Assembly (NCBI RefSeq): GCF_016342705.1
Contig: NZ_JAEINV010000008.1
Coordinates: forward strand, 1-64,000
DNA length: 64,000 nt
Direction of reading: 5' to 3'
DNA from: Lutibacter sp.
GTDB lineage: Bacteria > Bacteroidota > Bacteroidia > Flavobacteriales > Flavobacteriaceae
Both the position numbers and the translations under genes were made by a program. The notes under the pieces were generated by a model. That model was not told the origin of the DNA, ran no database searches, and saw only the letters and a program-made list of their open reading frames with translations. This document shows, piece after piece, positions 15,694-25,805 of the stretch (within the stretch, counting starts at the first letter, position 1; each line of letters starts with the position of its first letter).

Positions 15694-16695
15694 ATGGAAG
15701 ACATTCGAAACGTATTAAAAAATAAAATTCTAGTGCTTGATGGCGCAATGGGAACTATGATCCAACAGTACAAATTTACTGAAGAAGATTATAGAGGTGA
15801 AAAATTTAAAGATTTTCATATTTCTGTTAAAGGAAATAATGATATGCTTTCAATCACTCAGCCAAAAGCAATTAAAGAAATTCACGCAAAATATTTAGAG
15901 GCTGGAGCTGATATTATTGAAACAAATACATTTAGTAGTACAACCGTTGCAATGGCTGATTATGAAATGGAAGACTTTGTATATGAGTTAAACTTTCAAT
16001 CGGCAAAAATAGCCAAAGAAGTTGCTGATGAATTTACAGCTAAAAATCCTGATAAACCGCGTTTTGTGGCGGGTTCAATTGGGCCAACAAATCGTACGGC
16101 AAGTATGTCACCAGATGTAAACGATCCGGGATTTAGAGCAGTAACTTTTGAAGATTTAAGAAAAGCCTATAAGCAACAAGCTGAAGCGTTAATTGATGGT
16201 GGAGTAGATGTATTGTTGGTTGAAACCGTTTTTGATACTTTAAATGCAAAAGCAGCTTTATTTGCTATTGAAGAAATAAAAAGTGAACGAAATATTGATA
16301 TTCCAATTATGTTAAGCGGTACAATTACCGATGCAAGTGGAAGAACTTTATCTGGGCAAACTGCGGAAGCATTTTTAATTTCTGTTTCTCATATTCCATT
16401 ATTAACAGTTGGTTTTAATTGTGCTTTAGGAGCAAAACAATTAACACCTCATTTAGAGGTGTTGGCTCAAAAATCAGATTTAAAAATTTCGGCACATCCA
16501 AATGCTGGACTGCCAAATGCTTTTGGTGAATATGATGAAAGTCCAGAGATGATGGCAGGTCAAATAAAAGAATATTTAGATAAAAGCTTAATCAACATTA
16601 TTGGTGGTTGTTGTGGAACAACTCCGGCACATATTAAAGCAATTGCTGATATGGTGAAAGAATATAAACCTAGAATGGTTGCTAAAGTTAATTAG
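15694..16695 (+). CDS. metH: Methionine synthase, homocysteine-binding part (split MetH, gene 1)
   Basis: A 333-residue homocysteine S-methyltransferase domain equivalent to the N-terminal third of cobalamin-dependent MetH. LDGAMGTMIQ opens the barrel. Zinc ligands are the Cys of GFNCALG and the Cys pair in GGCCGTTPAHI near the C-terminus. The ATG at 15694 is preferred to an upstream in-frame TTG at 15676, which would only add six residues. The frame stops cleanly before the second MetH gene, which starts 56 bases later. The two products must cooperate to methylate homocysteine. Confidence 0.95.
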   Translation: MEDIRNVLKNKILVLDGAMGTMIQQYKFTEEDYRGEKFKDFHISVKGNNDMLSITQPKAIKEIHAKYLEAGADIIETNTFSSTTVAMADYEMEDFVYELNFQSAKIAKEVADEFTAKNPDKPRFVAGSIGPTNRTASMSPDVNDPGFRAVTFEDLRKAYKQQAEALIDGGVDVLLVETVFDTLNAKAALFAIEEIKSERNIDIPIMLSGTITDASGRTLSGQTAEAFLISVSHIPLLTVGFNCALGAKQLTPHLEVLAQKSDLKISAHPNAGLPNAFGEYDESPEMMAGQIKEYLDKSLINIIGGCCGTTPAHIKAIADMVKEYKPRMVAKVN

Positions 16696-16704
16696 TACAA
16701 ATTG

Positions 16705-16742
16705 AATTTATACGTCATTCTGAACTTGTTTCAGAATCACAT
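16705..16742. repeat. Dispersed intergenic repeat
   Basis: cgtcattctgaacttg followed by tttcagaatcac is an imperfect palindrome (ctgaac/gtttcag). A related copy lies at 40682-40712 in the polysaccharide locus. It separates the two halves of methionine synthase and could form a hairpin in their transcript. Confidence 0.5.
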
Positions 16743-16751
16743 TAAGATAAA

Positions 16752-19433
16752 ATGAAAACAGAAAAAAAATATTTAAAACTTTCAGGGCTTGAACCCTTAA
16801 TAATTACTCCAGAAAGTAATTTTATTAATGTTGGTGAGCGCACAAATGTTGCGGGTTCTCGTAAGTTTTTACGATTAATAAAAGATGAAAAATTTGATGA
16901 AGCGCTAGCGATAGCAAGAGATCAAGTTGATGGTGGAGCACAAATTATAGACATTAATATGGATGATGGTTTGTTGGACGGAAAAGAAGCAATGGTTCGT
17001 TTTATGAACTTAATTGCTGCGGAACCTGATATTGCTCGTGTTCCTATTATGATTGATAGCTCTAAATGGGAAATTATTGAAGCTGGTTTGCAAGTTGCAC
17101 AAGGTAAATGTGTGGTAAATTCTATCAGTTTAAAAGAAGGAGAAGCGCAATTTATTGAACATGCAAAAAAAATAAAAATGTATGGTGCAGCCGTTATTGT
17201 AATGGCTTTTGATGAGGTTGGACAAGCAGATAATTACAAGAGAAGAATAGAGATCGCACAACGTTCCTATAACATATTGGTCAACATTGTCCACTTTCCT
17301 TCGGAAGATATTATTTTTGATTTAAATATATTTCCTGTTGCAACAGGAATGGATGAGCATAAAAGAAATGCCATTGATTTTATTGAAGCTACGCGTTGGG
17401 TACGTGAAAACTTACCAAATGCAAGTGTAAGTGGAGGTGTAAGTAATGTGTCATTTTCTTTTCGTGGAAATGATGCTGTTCGTGAAGCTATGCATTCGGT
17501 ATTTCTATACCATGCTATAAAAGCAGGAATGAATATTGGAATTGTAAATCCAACAATGTTAGAGGTGTATGATGAGATTCCAAAAGATTTATTAGAGCGT
17601 GTTGAAGATGTTATTTTAGATAGAAGAGAAGATGCAACGGAGCGTTTGTTAGATTTTGCAGAAAGTGTTATCAGCACTACTAAAGAGCGTAAAGTAGATT
17701 TGTCTTGGCGTGAAAAACCATTACAAGATAGGATTACACATTCTTTAGTTAAAGGATTAGATGAATTTATTGTTGAAGATGTTGAGGAAGCAAGATTACA
17801 AGCAGATAAACCAATTGAAGTTATTGAAAAAAACTTAATGATTGGAATGAATGTAGTAGGTGATTTGTTTGGTTCTGGGAAGATGTTTTTACCGCAGGTT
17901 GTAAAATCTGCGCGAGTTATGAAACGTGCCGTAGCTTATTTATTACCATTTATTGAACTAGATAAAGGTGGTCTAAGTGAATCAAACGGTAAGATTTTAC
18001 TAGCAACAGTAAAAGGTGATGTGCATGATATTGGTAAAAATATTGTGGGTGTAGTTTTGGGTTGCAATAATTATGATATTGTAGATTTAGGAGTAATGGT
18101 AGCTCCTGAAAAAATTATTCAAGCAGCAAAAGATCAAAATGTTGATGTTATTGGTTTGAGTGGTTTAATTACGCCAAGTTTAGACGAAATGGTGTATTTA
18201 GCAAAAGAAATGGAGCGTCAAAATTTTGAAGTTCCGTTATTGATTGGTGGTGCAACAACATCAAAAGCACATACGGCTGTAAAAATAGATCCTCAATATA
18301 AAAATGCAGTGGTGCATGTGCATGATGCTTCTAGAGCAGTTACGGTTGTAGGAGATTTATTAGACAAAAGAAAGAATCAAAAATATATTAGTGATATAAA
18401 AGCTGATTATGTAAAAGTAAGAGAGGGCTTTGCAAATAGATCTAGTAAAAAGGAGTTTTTAACGTTAGATGAGGCTCGTAAAAATAAGTTTAAAATTGAT
18501 TGGAATTCTGCTAATATAGCAACACCTAATTTTATAGGAACACAGGTTTTTGAAGATGTAGATTTGAGCAAATTAGTAGATTATATAGATTGGACACCAT
18601 TTTTTAGAACGTGGGAATTAGCGGGTAAATTTCCAGCTATTTTAACCGATGAGGTTGTTGGTGAAGCGGCATCAAATTTATTTAGAGATGCTAAAATAAT
18701 GTTGGCAAAAGTATTGGATGAAGATTTATTGACTGCGAAAGCAGTTTTTGGTATTTTCCCTGCGAACTCAGTAGAAGATGATATTGAGGTTTACAATTCT
18801 GAAAGTCGTGATAGCGTAAATGTAAAGTTTGTAACCTTACGTCAGCAATTAAAAAAGAAAGAAGGAATTCCATCTAGTGCATTAGCAGATTTTATTGCTC
18901 CAAAAGAAAAAGGAATTCAAGATTATGTTGGTGCTTTTTGCGTGTCCACAGGTTTTGGAACAGCAGAATTGGCTGCAGCGTTTGAAAAAGATCACGACGA
19001 TTATAATTCGATTATGATTAAAGCCTTGGCGGATAGATTAGCGGAAGCTTTTGCTGAATATTTACACAAAAAAGTAAGAACTGAATATTGGGGTTATGCA
19101 AATGCTGAAAAATTATCGAACGAAGAATTGATAAAAGAAAACTATAAAGGAATAAGGCCAGCACCAGGTTATCCTGCTTGTCCGGATCATACTGAAAAAT
19201 GGACTATTTGGGATTTGTTAAGTGTAAAAGAGACTATTGGTGTTGAGCTGACAGATAGTTTGGCTATGTGGCCAGCTGCATCTGTATCGGGTTATTATTT
19301 TGCTAATGAACAAGCTAAATATTTTGGTTTGGGTAAAATAAGAGAAGATCAAGTGAAAGATTTTGCTGTTAGAAAAAACATGAATTTGGATGAAGCTAAA
19401 AAATGGTTAAATCCTAATTTGGCTGATAGTTAG
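16752..19433 (+). CDS. metH: Methionine synthase, folate/cobalamin/activation part (split MetH, gene 2)
   Basis: An 893-residue protein carrying the rest of MetH. Order: pterin-binding barrel (about 10-280, starting [12 protein letters not shown]), cobalamin cap (about 320-410), B12-binding domain with the axial histidine in [11 protein letters not shown] (Asp423-His425), and SAM-dependent reactivation domain (about 590-893, with [15 protein letters not shown]). It transfers the methyl group of methyltetrahydrofolate through cobalamin to homocysteine bound by the preceding gene product. All hallmark motifs are intact, so the split is a stable arrangement and not a recent break. Confidence 0.95.
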   Translation: MKTEKKYLKLSGLEPLIITPESNFINVGERTNVAGSRKFLRLIKDEKFDEALAIARDQVDGGAQIIDINMDDGLLDGKEAMVRFMNLIAAEPDIARVPIMIDSSKWEIIEAGLQVAQGKCVVNSISLKEGEAQFIEHAKKIKMYGAAVIVMAFDEVGQADNYKRRIEIAQRSYNILVNIVHFPSEDIIFDLNIFPVATGMDEHKRNAIDFIEATRWVRENLPNASVSGGVSNVSFSFRGNDAVREAMHSVFLYHAIKAGMNIGIVNPTMLEVYDEIPKDLLERVEDVILDRREDATERLLDFAESVISTTKERKVDLSWREKPLQDRITHSLVKGLDEFIVEDVEEARLQADKPIEVIEKNLMIGMNVVGDLFGSGKMFLPQVVKSARVMKRAVAYLLPFIELDKGGLSESNGKILLATVKGDVHDIGKNIVGVVLGCNNYDIVDLGVMVAPEKIIQAAKDQNVDVIGLSGLITPSLDEMVYLAKEMERQNFEVPLLIGGATTSKAHTAVKIDPQYKNAVVHVHDASRAVTVVGDLLDKRKNQKYISDIKADYVKVREGFANRSSKKEFLTLDEARKNKFKIDWNSANIATPNFIGTQVFEDVDLSKLVDYIDWTPFFRTWELAGKFPAILTDEVVGEAASNLFRDAKIMLAKVLDEDLLTAKAVFGIFPANSVEDDIEVYNSESRDSVNVKFVTLRQQLKKKEGIPSSALADFIAPKEKGIQDYVGAFCVSTGFGTAELAAAFEKDHDDYNSIMIKALADRLAEAFAEYLHKKVRTEYWGYANAEKLSNEELIKENYKGIRPAPGYPACPDHTEKWTIWDLLSVKETIGVELTDSLAMWPAASVSGYYFANEQAKYFGLGKIREDQVKDFAVRKNMNLDEAKKWLNPNLADS

Positions 19434-19480
19434 CTATTAAAAGTGACTATTGAGTATTCAGATTGTTAAAAAGTATAAAT

Positions 19481-19560
19481 GCGTTAGCGATTGCAGTGAT
19501 ATCCTTTTTGAAGTGTAACGAAAAAAAGATTAAACGGAAAGCGCGACCTGCAAGGGAACG
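19481..19560. repeat. Dispersed repeat element of flavobacterial type
   Basis: An 80-base GC-richer stretch between metH and metF, with an internal imperfect hairpin (atccttttt/aaaaaaagat) and the ending gaaagcgcgacctgcaaggg. It resembles an interspersed repeat I recall from many Flavobacteriaceae genomes. It has no coding potential. Confidence 0.5.
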
Positions 19561-19575
19561 TTCAAAAAAATAAAA

Positions 19576-20532
19576 ATGAAAGTAACAGATCATATAAAAA
19601 ACGCTCACGGAAAAACATTGTTTTCCTTTGAAATAGTTCCACCACAAAAGGGCCAAAATATTGAAGATTTATATAGCAATGTTGATCCGTTAATGGAATT
19701 TAATCCGCCTTTTATTGATGTTACAACTTCTAGAGAGGAGTATGTTTACATTAAAAAGGAAAATGGATTGTTGGAACAAAAAATGACGAGAATGCGTCCG
19801 GGAACGGTGGGAATTTGTGCAGCGTTGAAATATAAATATGATGTGGACGCAATTCCGCATGTATTATGTGGAGGTTTTACCAAAGAAGAAACTGAGTATG
19901 TGTTGGTTGATTGTCATTATTTAGGATTAGATAATATTATGGCTTTGCGTGGTGACGCTATGAAACACGAACCTTATTTTAAACCTACAGTTGGCGGAAA
20001 TAGTTATGCCTTTGAATTGGTGCAACAAATTAAGGAGTTGAATGAAGGGAAATACTTACATAATATAATTGAAACAGCTAATAAATCGGATTTTTGTATT
20101 GGTGTTGCTGGGTATCCAGAGAAACATTTAGAAGCGCCCAATATGGATACGGATTTAAAAAGATTAAAGGAAAAAGTTGATGCAGGAGCTGATTATGTAG
20201 TAACCCAAATGTTTTTTGATAATAAAAAGTATTTTGAATTTGTTGAAAAGGCTAGAAAAATGGGAATTAAGGTTCCAATTATTCCGGGTATTAAACCAAT
20301 TGCAGTTCAAAGGCATTTGCAAGTACTTCCGCAGGTTTTTAGATTAGATTTACCGGAAGATTTAATAACTGCCGTTGATAAATGTAAGGATAGCAAGCAG
20401 ATTCGACAAGTTGGTATAGAGTGGGCAATTCAGCAATCTAAAGAGCTGATTAAAAGTGGTGTACCTGTTGTTCATTTTTATTCCATGGGGAAATCTGATA
20501 ATATTAAAGCAATTGCTAAAGAAATATTTTAA
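19576..20532 (+). CDS. metF: 5,10-methylenetetrahydrofolate reductase
   Basis: An FAD-containing barrel enzyme that makes methyltetrahydrofolate, the methyl donor for the split methionine synthase upstream. The 318-residue length fits bacterial MetF. FSFEIVPPQKG at the N-terminus, ALRGDA near residue 123 and the TQMFFDNKKYFEFVEKA segment are characteristic. It is co-oriented with metH and probably under the same SAM-I riboswitch, separated by a dispersed repeat. Confidence 0.96.
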   Translation: MKVTDHIKNAHGKTLFSFEIVPPQKGQNIEDLYSNVDPLMEFNPPFIDVTTSREEYVYIKKENGLLEQKMTRMRPGTVGICAALKYKYDVDAIPHVLCGGFTKEETEYVLVDCHYLGLDNIMALRGDAMKHEPYFKPTVGGNSYAFELVQQIKELNEGKYLHNIIETANKSDFCIGVAGYPEKHLEAPNMDTDLKRLKEKVDAGADYVVTQMFFDNKKYFEFVEKARKMGIKVPIIPGIKPIAVQRHLQVLPQVFRLDLPEDLITAVDKCKDSKQIRQVGIEWAIQQSKELIKSGVPVVHFYSMGKSDNIKAIAKEIF

Positions 20533-20579
20533 TATTACTTTTACAAATGGCTCTATAAAGAAAAGTAATAAATGTTAAA

Positions 20580-20609
20580 TTGTTTTGGTGAAATATTTGT
20601 GTACTTTTG
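20580..20609 (+). promoter_or_regulatory. trxA promoter
   Basis: TTG at 20580-20582 and TACTTTTG at 20602-20609 have 19-base spacing, a strong match to the Bacteroidota consensus, 38 bases before the start codon. Confidence 0.65.
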
Positions 20610-20646
20610 CATAAGAATTAGAAATTATTAATTAAAAAAATAAAAC

Positions 20647-20964
20647 ATGGCATTAGAAGTAACAGATGCAACTTTTAACGAAGTAGTATTACAATCGGAC
20701 AAACCAGTAATGGTTGATTTTTGGGCGGCTTGGTGTGGACCTTGTAGAATGGTTGCTCCAATTATGGATGAATTAACTTCAGAATATGAAGGGAAAGCTA
20801 CAATTACAAAAGTTGATGTAGATTCAAATCAAGAATTTGCAGCCAAATACGGAGTTAGAAATATTCCTACAGTATTAGTTTTTAAAAATGGTGAAGTTGT
20901 TGAAAAGCAAGTTGGTGTTGCTCCTAAAGCTACATACGCTCAAAAAATTGATGCTCATTTATAA
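20647..20964 (+). CDS. trxA: Thioredoxin
   Basis: A 105-residue classical thioredoxin with active site WCGPC (residues 29-33) in VDFWAAWCGPCRM and the conserved cis-proline in RNIPTVLVFKNGE. It reduces protein disulfides in the cytoplasm and is the expected electron donor for CysH. It has its own promoter and terminator. Proximity to the sulfur genes may or may not reflect co-regulation. Confidence 0.97.
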   Translation: MALEVTDATFNEVVLQSDKPVMVDFWAAWCGPCRMVAPIMDELTSEYEGKATITKVDVDSNQEFAAKYGVRNIPTVLVFKNGEVVEKQVGVAPKATYAQKIDAHL

Positions 20965-20984
20965 AATTCGCAATAAATACTAAG

Positions 20985-21014
20985 AAAGGCTCAACAATTT
21001 GTTGAGCCTTTTCT
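20985..21014 (+). terminator. trxA terminator
   Basis: The stem AAAGGCTCAACA/TGTTGAGCCTTT, with a four-base loop, ends in TTCTTTTT. It lies 20 bases after the trxA stop. Confidence 0.85.
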
Positions 21015-21044
21015 TTTTATATACTATCTTAGTTTTTTAAAATT

Positions 21045-21968
21045 ATGGATAATCTATCAGTAAAACATATTTCAGAACTCAACAATCTTGAATTGTTAGC
21101 AAATCAGGTTGTTGAAGGATTTATAACAGGAATGCATAAAAGTCCGTTTCACGGTTTTTCTGTGGAGTTTGCAGAGCATAGATTATATAACAAAGGAGAA
21201 AGTACTAAAGATATTGATTGGAAATTATTTGCAAAAACAAAAAAGCTCTTTGTAAAAAAATATGAAGAAGAAACTAATTTAAGATGCCATTTAATTATAG
21301 ATAATTCAGCATCTATGAATTACCCTATCATTAAAAATCCAACTATAGAAAATTTATCCAAAATTAATTTTTCAGCATTAGCAAGTGCAGCTTTATTAGA
21401 GATTTTAAAAAGGCAACGAGATGCAGTTGGAATAAGTATTTATTCTGAAGAAATTGATTATTATGCACCGGCTAAAGGAAGTGATCGTCATAGAAGAATG
21501 ATCTTGGCAAGGCTTGAAGATTTATTAAAAAATAATTCAAAAGCAACTACAAACACCTATAAAGCTTTACACGAAATTTCTGAAAAAATACATAAAAGGT
21601 CTTTAATTTTTCTTTTTACAGATATGTTTCAAGTTTCAAGCAATGAAAAAGATTTATTTGAGGCATTAAGGCATTTAAAATACAACAAACATGAGGTTGT
21701 TTTGTTCCATACGTATGATGGAAAATTAGAATTTGACTTTAATTTTGAAAATTCTCCCAAAAAATTTGTGGATGTAGAAACTAATGAACAAATTAATTTA
21801 TACGCAAATTCAGTAAGGGAAATTTACACCAAAGAGGTTAAAAAATATTTTAATGATTTGAAATTGAAGTGTATGCAATATAAAATTGAGTACGTGCCAG
21901 TGGATATTCATAAAGGGTTTAACCAAGTGCTAATATCATATTTAATAAGCAGGAAAAAATTTTTGTAA
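21045..21968 (+). CDS. DUF58 domain protein
   Basis: A 307-residue soluble DUF58 protein. GMHKSPFHGFSVEFAEHRLY and DIDWKLFAKTKKLFVKKYEEE are the family core. A von Willebrand-A-like metal motif follows (LIIDNSASM, about residues 84-92). DUF58 proteins usually accompany MoxR ATPases and von Willebrand-A proteins in chaperone-like systems, but none is seen here, so the partner must lie elsewhere. No signal peptide or membrane segment. It starts 31 bases after the trxA terminator. Confidence 0.88.
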   Translation: MDNLSVKHISELNNLELLANQVVEGFITGMHKSPFHGFSVEFAEHRLYNKGESTKDIDWKLFAKTKKLFVKKYEEETNLRCHLIIDNSASMNYPIIKNPTIENLSKINFSALASAALLEILKRQRDAVGISIYSEEIDYYAPAKGSDRHRRMILARLEDLLKNNSKATTNTYKALHEISEKIHKRSLIFLFTDMFQVSSNEKDLFEALRHLKYNKHEVVLFHTYDGKLEFDFNFENSPKKFVDVETNEQINLYANSVREIYTKEVKKYFNDLKLKCMQYKIEYVPVDIHKGFNQVLISYLISRKKFL

Positions 21969-21985
21969 AAAAATTAAAAAAAGTT

Positions 21986-22015
21986 TTGCAGAAATCAAAA
22001 ACACGCTTATATTTG
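21986..22015 (+). promoter_or_regulatory. tRNA-Asp promoter
   Basis: TTG at 21986-21988 and TATATTTG at 22008-22015, spaced by 19 bases, form a consensus promoter just before the tRNA. Confidence 0.65.
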
Positions 22016-22032
22016 CAACCGCTAACAGCAAC

Positions 22033-22106
22033 GGTTTGGTAGTTCAGCTGGTTAGAATACCTGCCTGTCACGCAGGGGGTCGCGGGTTCGAGTCCCGTCC
22101 AGACCG
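22033..22106 (+). tRNA. tRNA-Asp (GTC)
   Basis: The acceptor GGTTTGG pairs with CCAGACC and is followed by discriminator G. The anticodon stem CCTGC/GCAGG encloses loop CTGTCAC, giving anticodon GTC. The T arm GCGGGTTCGAGTCCCGT is standard. The 3' CCA is not encoded. It is monocistronic, with its own promoter and terminator. Confidence 0.96.
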
Positions 22107-22107
22107 C

Positions 22108-22137
22108 AAAAGGCTTCTCATTGAGAAGCCTTTTTTT
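22108..22137 (+). terminator. tRNA-Asp terminator
   Basis: AAAGGCTTCTCA/TGAGAAGCCTTT with seven following T residues directly after the tRNA. Confidence 0.85.
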
Positions 22138-22281
22138 GTTTAGTCTTTCTTCAATTTTCTATTTTTTTTTTGTAGTTTCTGGACTTATTTAATGTGAAAT
22201 TTTATAAAAATTATAGTATTTAAACTAGATTTATTTTCATGAATTAGAGGAAGTGCCTATTTTATATAAAACAAAAAGTAT

Positions 22282-22659
22282 TTACGTAAGTATTTTAATA
22301 GGGAAGTATTGATTTATTTTTTTTAACAATTCACCCTTTGAAATAGGTTTGGAAACATAATCATTACAACCAGCGTTTATCGCTTTTTTTCTATCGGCAT
22401 TCATTGCATTGGCTGTTTGTGCAATAATAATTACGTTTTTATTGGTACTTCTTATTTGCTTGGTAGCTTCGTAGCCATCTAAATCAGGTAATTTAATGTC
22501 CATTAAAATAAGATCAATATCTGAATGATTTTTGCAATACTCTATTCCTTTTAAACCTCTTGAAGTAATCAAAATTTCTCTTGAAATACTTTCAACAATT
22601 TCTGTTAAAAATATTTGAGAAACTTCATCATCTTCAATAATTAATATTTTTAGTTTCAT
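22282..22659 (-). CDS. Single-domain response regulator
   Basis: A 125-residue CheY-like receiver with acidic pocket IIEDDE (residues 8-11), phospho-acceptor Asp54 in LMDIKLPDLDG, Thr in AQTANAM and Lys in SKPISKG. There is no output domain. It is the last gene of the six-gene minus-strand signalling cluster, 23 bases after the hybrid kinase. It is probably the terminal phosphate acceptor or a shuttle, with an unknown target. Confidence 0.93.
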   Translation of the reverse strand: MKLKILIIEDDEVSQIFLTEIVESISREILITSRGLKGIEYCKNHSDIDLILMDIKLPDLDGYEATKQIRSTNKNVIIIAQTANAMNADRKKAINAGCNDYVSKPISKGELLKKINQYFPIKILT

Positions 22660-22682
22660 TAAATAATCTTGTTATTTCAATA

Positions 22683-25600
22683 TTAAATTTTGACAGGTAA
22701 CTTCATGAAAAAGGTTGTTCCTAAACCTTCTGATGAGGTTAGCCAAATTTCACCACCTAACATTTTTACATAAGTTTTAGAAATGGCTAATCCTAAACCA
22801 GAACCTTCAAACACTGCTTTATCTTCTATATCTGCCTGCACAAAACGATCAAAAACAAATGCTTGTCTATTTGCAGGGATTCCAATTCCGGTATCTTTTA
22901 CATAAAACTCAAAGAAATTTTCTTTTTTAGAACAACCTATTTCAATATTTCCGCTTGGTGTAAATTTCACAGCGTTTTTAATAAGGTTAGTCATAATTGA
23001 AATTACTTTTTGTTCATCTGAAAGCATGAAAGATTCGTCTTCAATTAAGTTATTTTGTATTGTTAATTCTAATCCTTTTTTAGAAGTTTCAGTTTCAAAA
23101 AAACTAAAAAGTTCTTCTAATTTTTCTTTTAAATTAAAGGTTGATTTAGAGACAATCATTAAACCTGCTTCAATTTTGGAGATATCCATAATGTCATTGA
23201 TGGTTGATAACATGCGTTTTCCGCTTTTTTCTATAAGATTGATGTATTTTTGTTGTTTTTCAGAACTTAAATCTGGGGTTTTTAATAAATCTGAAAATCC
23301 TAGAATACCATTCATAGGTGTTCTGATTTCATGACTCATATTGGCTAAAAAGGCTGATTTTAAACGATCTGACTCCTTTGCTTGTTCTAAGGCTTTTATC
23401 AACTCATCTTCATATTGTTTGCGCTCTACAGAGATACTAATTTGATTAGAAATAATTTCTAACATTTCTTTGTCTTTCTCTGAGTAAACATTAGTTTTTG
23501 AATAAGTCTGTATTACCAAAGCACCTGTTACTTTTCCTTTTATTTTAAGTGGAACACCAAGCCAAGCTTCTGAAATATCCCCAACAAGTTTTACCAATTC
23601 ATCGGTTTCTAATTTTATTAAGTCTGCATTGGTTAATAGTAATGGTTTACCTTGTTTAATTAAATACCCTGTAACAGTTTTTTTAGCAGGAAAATAGGAA
23701 ACATCATCCTTCTCATCTTCATAGTAAGGCAAATGAATAGTGTCATTTTCTTCATTATATAATGCTACAAAGAAATTTTTTGTATCTACTAAACGGCCTA
23801 ATTCTTTTTGTATAAATTTAAGTAATGATGGTAAATCCTTCACCGCTTGTGAAGCATTTGATATATTTAAAATTATTTTTTGAATAAGCTCATTGCGTTT
23901 TTTTTCTGTAATATCAGTGCAATATGCCATTATTCTATTTCCAGGCAGCACGAGTGATTCTATATTAGCATAAAAATCATCGCCGTTTTTTTTTCGCAAC
24001 AAAACTTCATGGTGTATTTCTTTTTTTTCCAATAACTGGTTAAATTCCAGCATTACTTTTTCTAATACTTCAGGAGCTATTAAGTTGGGTAGTGACATGC
24101 TTAGCAATTCTTCTTTTGAATAGCCAGTCATTTTGCAAGCTTCCGGATTAACATCAATATATTTACCATCTAAATTTGCAATGAAAATTCCCTGAGGGGC
24201 ATGACTCACATACAAACTATGTTTTTCTTCACTTTCAAGTAATGCTTTATTGGCAAGTTTCCGTTGGGTAATATCACGTTGAATTCCAATATATCCTGAA
24301 ATTTCCCCGCGTTCATCAATAATTGGATTGGCAGATGCTTCAATTTCAATGAGTTTGCCATCTTTACATTTGTTGATGAATTGGAAATCAACAACGCTTT
24401 TCTTTTGTTTCAAATTATCCCAAAAATGGTTATAAATTACTTCTGGGTGATTTCCACTTTTTAGAATTCTTGGAGTTGTTTTTCCAATTATTTCATCGGA
24501 ATTATAGCCATATTTTTCTGTGAAAACGGGATTTATATAGTTTATAATGCCTTCAGCATCTGTCATAAAAATAATATCACTAGAGTTACTAATGGCTTTA
24601 TTTAATTTAAGTAATAATTTAACTTGTTGCTTAAATACTGTTATATCTCTGTTAACACCGCGTTGTCCTAAATAATTTTTATCATCATCATACACAGGTC
24701 TGCAAAAATGACTAATCCATTTAATAGAGCCGTCTAATGCTTTTATTTTAAACTCAATAGGTTCGTGTATGTCTGTTAAATTTTTAGAAAAATGTTCGGA
24801 AACTAAATCTCTATATTCGGGTAGTGTAATATCTACTAATAAATCTTTATTTTTTACAAAATCTTGATGCGTATATCCGGAAGTTTGTTCACAAACTGGA
24901 GAATTATAAATATATTCTTTTTGCTGATCTACCCAAAATTCCCATTCAGATGAATAATCGGCTAGTAAACGGAATTTTAGTTCGCTTTGTTTTAATGCGT
25001 GTTGTTGACGTTCAATTTCTCTATGTTGATATGAATTCATTATAATAGAAGGCAAACGCAATAAATATTGTTCTTTTTTAACTACATAATCATCTACGCC
25101 AATTTTAAGTGCTTCGGCCGCAATAGCTTCATCTCCTTGCCCTGTTACAATTATTATGGGGATAAATAATTTTCTTTCCTCACGAATAATTTTTATAATT
25201 TCTAAAGCATTTAAACCCGGTAATTTATAATCCAATAAAATTAAATCATACTCACAGGGTAAATTGCTGTTTTTTGGCAAAAGACTTAAAGCAATATCTC
25301 CATCAGAAACATTGGTGATGTGAATATGTGGAGCGTGCTTTTGTAGATAGTGGTTGGTTAATTCTATATCAGCTTTATGATGTTCTATATATAAAACATT
25401 TAGCGATTTCTTATATTTAAGCGATTGCTTAAGTGTGAATTCTATTTGCTCAGGAAGTGATTTTTCATAATCAAACTTTTTTGAAATGTAATTGTTAGCG
25501 CCTGATTTTATAGCGGTTATAACTGCTTCTTCAGATCCTATACTAGTATACACAATTATAGGGGTTTGAAAATTTTTGTTACGTAATTCGGTTAACAATT

Positions 25601-25793
25601 CCATTCCATTACCATCAGGTAATTTTAAATCAAAAATGGCAATATCAAATATGGTATCATCAGTAAATAAATCTCTAGCCTCAGATAATTTACTAGCCAG
25701 CACTAGTTCAACATTAGGCCACTTTTTTTTAAGTTCTCTGCTTACCAAATCAGCATCGAAAGAATTATCCTCCAGCAGTAATATTTTTTTCAT
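22683..25793 (-). CDS. Histidine kinase with two N-terminal receivers, PAS domains and GAF domain
   Basis: A 1036-residue soluble kinase. Order: receiver 1 (1-122, phospho-Asp55 in FDLKLPDG), receiver 2 (131-255, Asp188 in LLDYKLPG), PAS regions (about 270-390, 395-515 and 517-635), GAF (about 645-790), dimerisation domain with His821 in MSHEIRTPMNG, and HATPase (about 925-1036, with DTGIGIP and GSGLGLAIS). Receiver 2 has Glu137-His138-His139 where an acidic pair is usual, so its magnesium site looks weakened. Having receivers before the sensor and kinase is the reverse of usual hybrids and suggests input from other kinases. No membrane segment is seen. Confidence 0.92.
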   Translation of the reverse strand: MKKILLLEDNSFDADLVSRELKKKWPNVELVLASKLSEARDLFTDDTIFDIAIFDLKLPDGNGMELLTELRNKNFQTPIIVYTSIGSEEAVITAIKSGANNYISKKFDYEKSLPEQIEFTLKQSLKYKKSLNVLYIEHHKADIELTNHYLQKHAPHIHITNVSDGDIALSLLPKNSNLPCEYDLILLDYKLPGLNALEIIKIIREERKLFIPIIIVTGQGDEAIAAEALKIGVDDYVVKKEQYLLRLPSIIMNSYQHREIERQQHALKQSELKFRLLADYSSEWEFWVDQQKEYIYNSPVCEQTSGYTHQDFVKNKDLLVDITLPEYRDLVSEHFSKNLTDIHEPIEFKIKALDGSIKWISHFCRPVYDDDKNYLGQRGVNRDITVFKQQVKLLLKLNKAISNSSDIIFMTDAEGIINYINPVFTEKYGYNSDEIIGKTTPRILKSGNHPEVIYNHFWDNLKQKKSVVDFQFINKCKDGKLIEIEASANPIIDERGEISGYIGIQRDITQRKLANKALLESEEKHSLYVSHAPQGIFIANLDGKYIDVNPEACKMTGYSKEELLSMSLPNLIAPEVLEKVMLEFNQLLEKKEIHHEVLLRKKNGDDFYANIESLVLPGNRIMAYCTDITEKKRNELIQKIILNISNASQAVKDLPSLLKFIQKELGRLVDTKNFFVALYNEENDTIHLPYYEDEKDDVSYFPAKKTVTGYLIKQGKPLLLTNADLIKLETDELVKLVGDISEAWLGVPLKIKGKVTGALVIQTYSKTNVYSEKDKEMLEIISNQISISVERKQYEDELIKALEQAKESDRLKSAFLANMSHEIRTPMNGILGFSDLLKTPDLSSEKQQKYINLIEKSGKRMLSTINDIMDISKIEAGLMIVSKSTFNLKEKLEELFSFFETETSKKGLELTIQNNLIEDESFMLSDEQKVISIMTNLIKNAVKFTPSGNIEIGCSKKENFFEFYVKDTGIGIPANRQAFVFDRFVQADIEDKAVFEGSGLGLAISKTYVKMLGGEIWLTSSEGLGTTFFMKLPVKI

Positions 25794-25805
25794 TTTTTAA
25801 AGTTA

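Noticed and set aside
22683-25793. Classic hybrid kinase with C-terminal receiver
   Set aside because: The receivers are at the N-terminus and the protein ends in the ATPase domain, so the standard hybrid label would be misleading.
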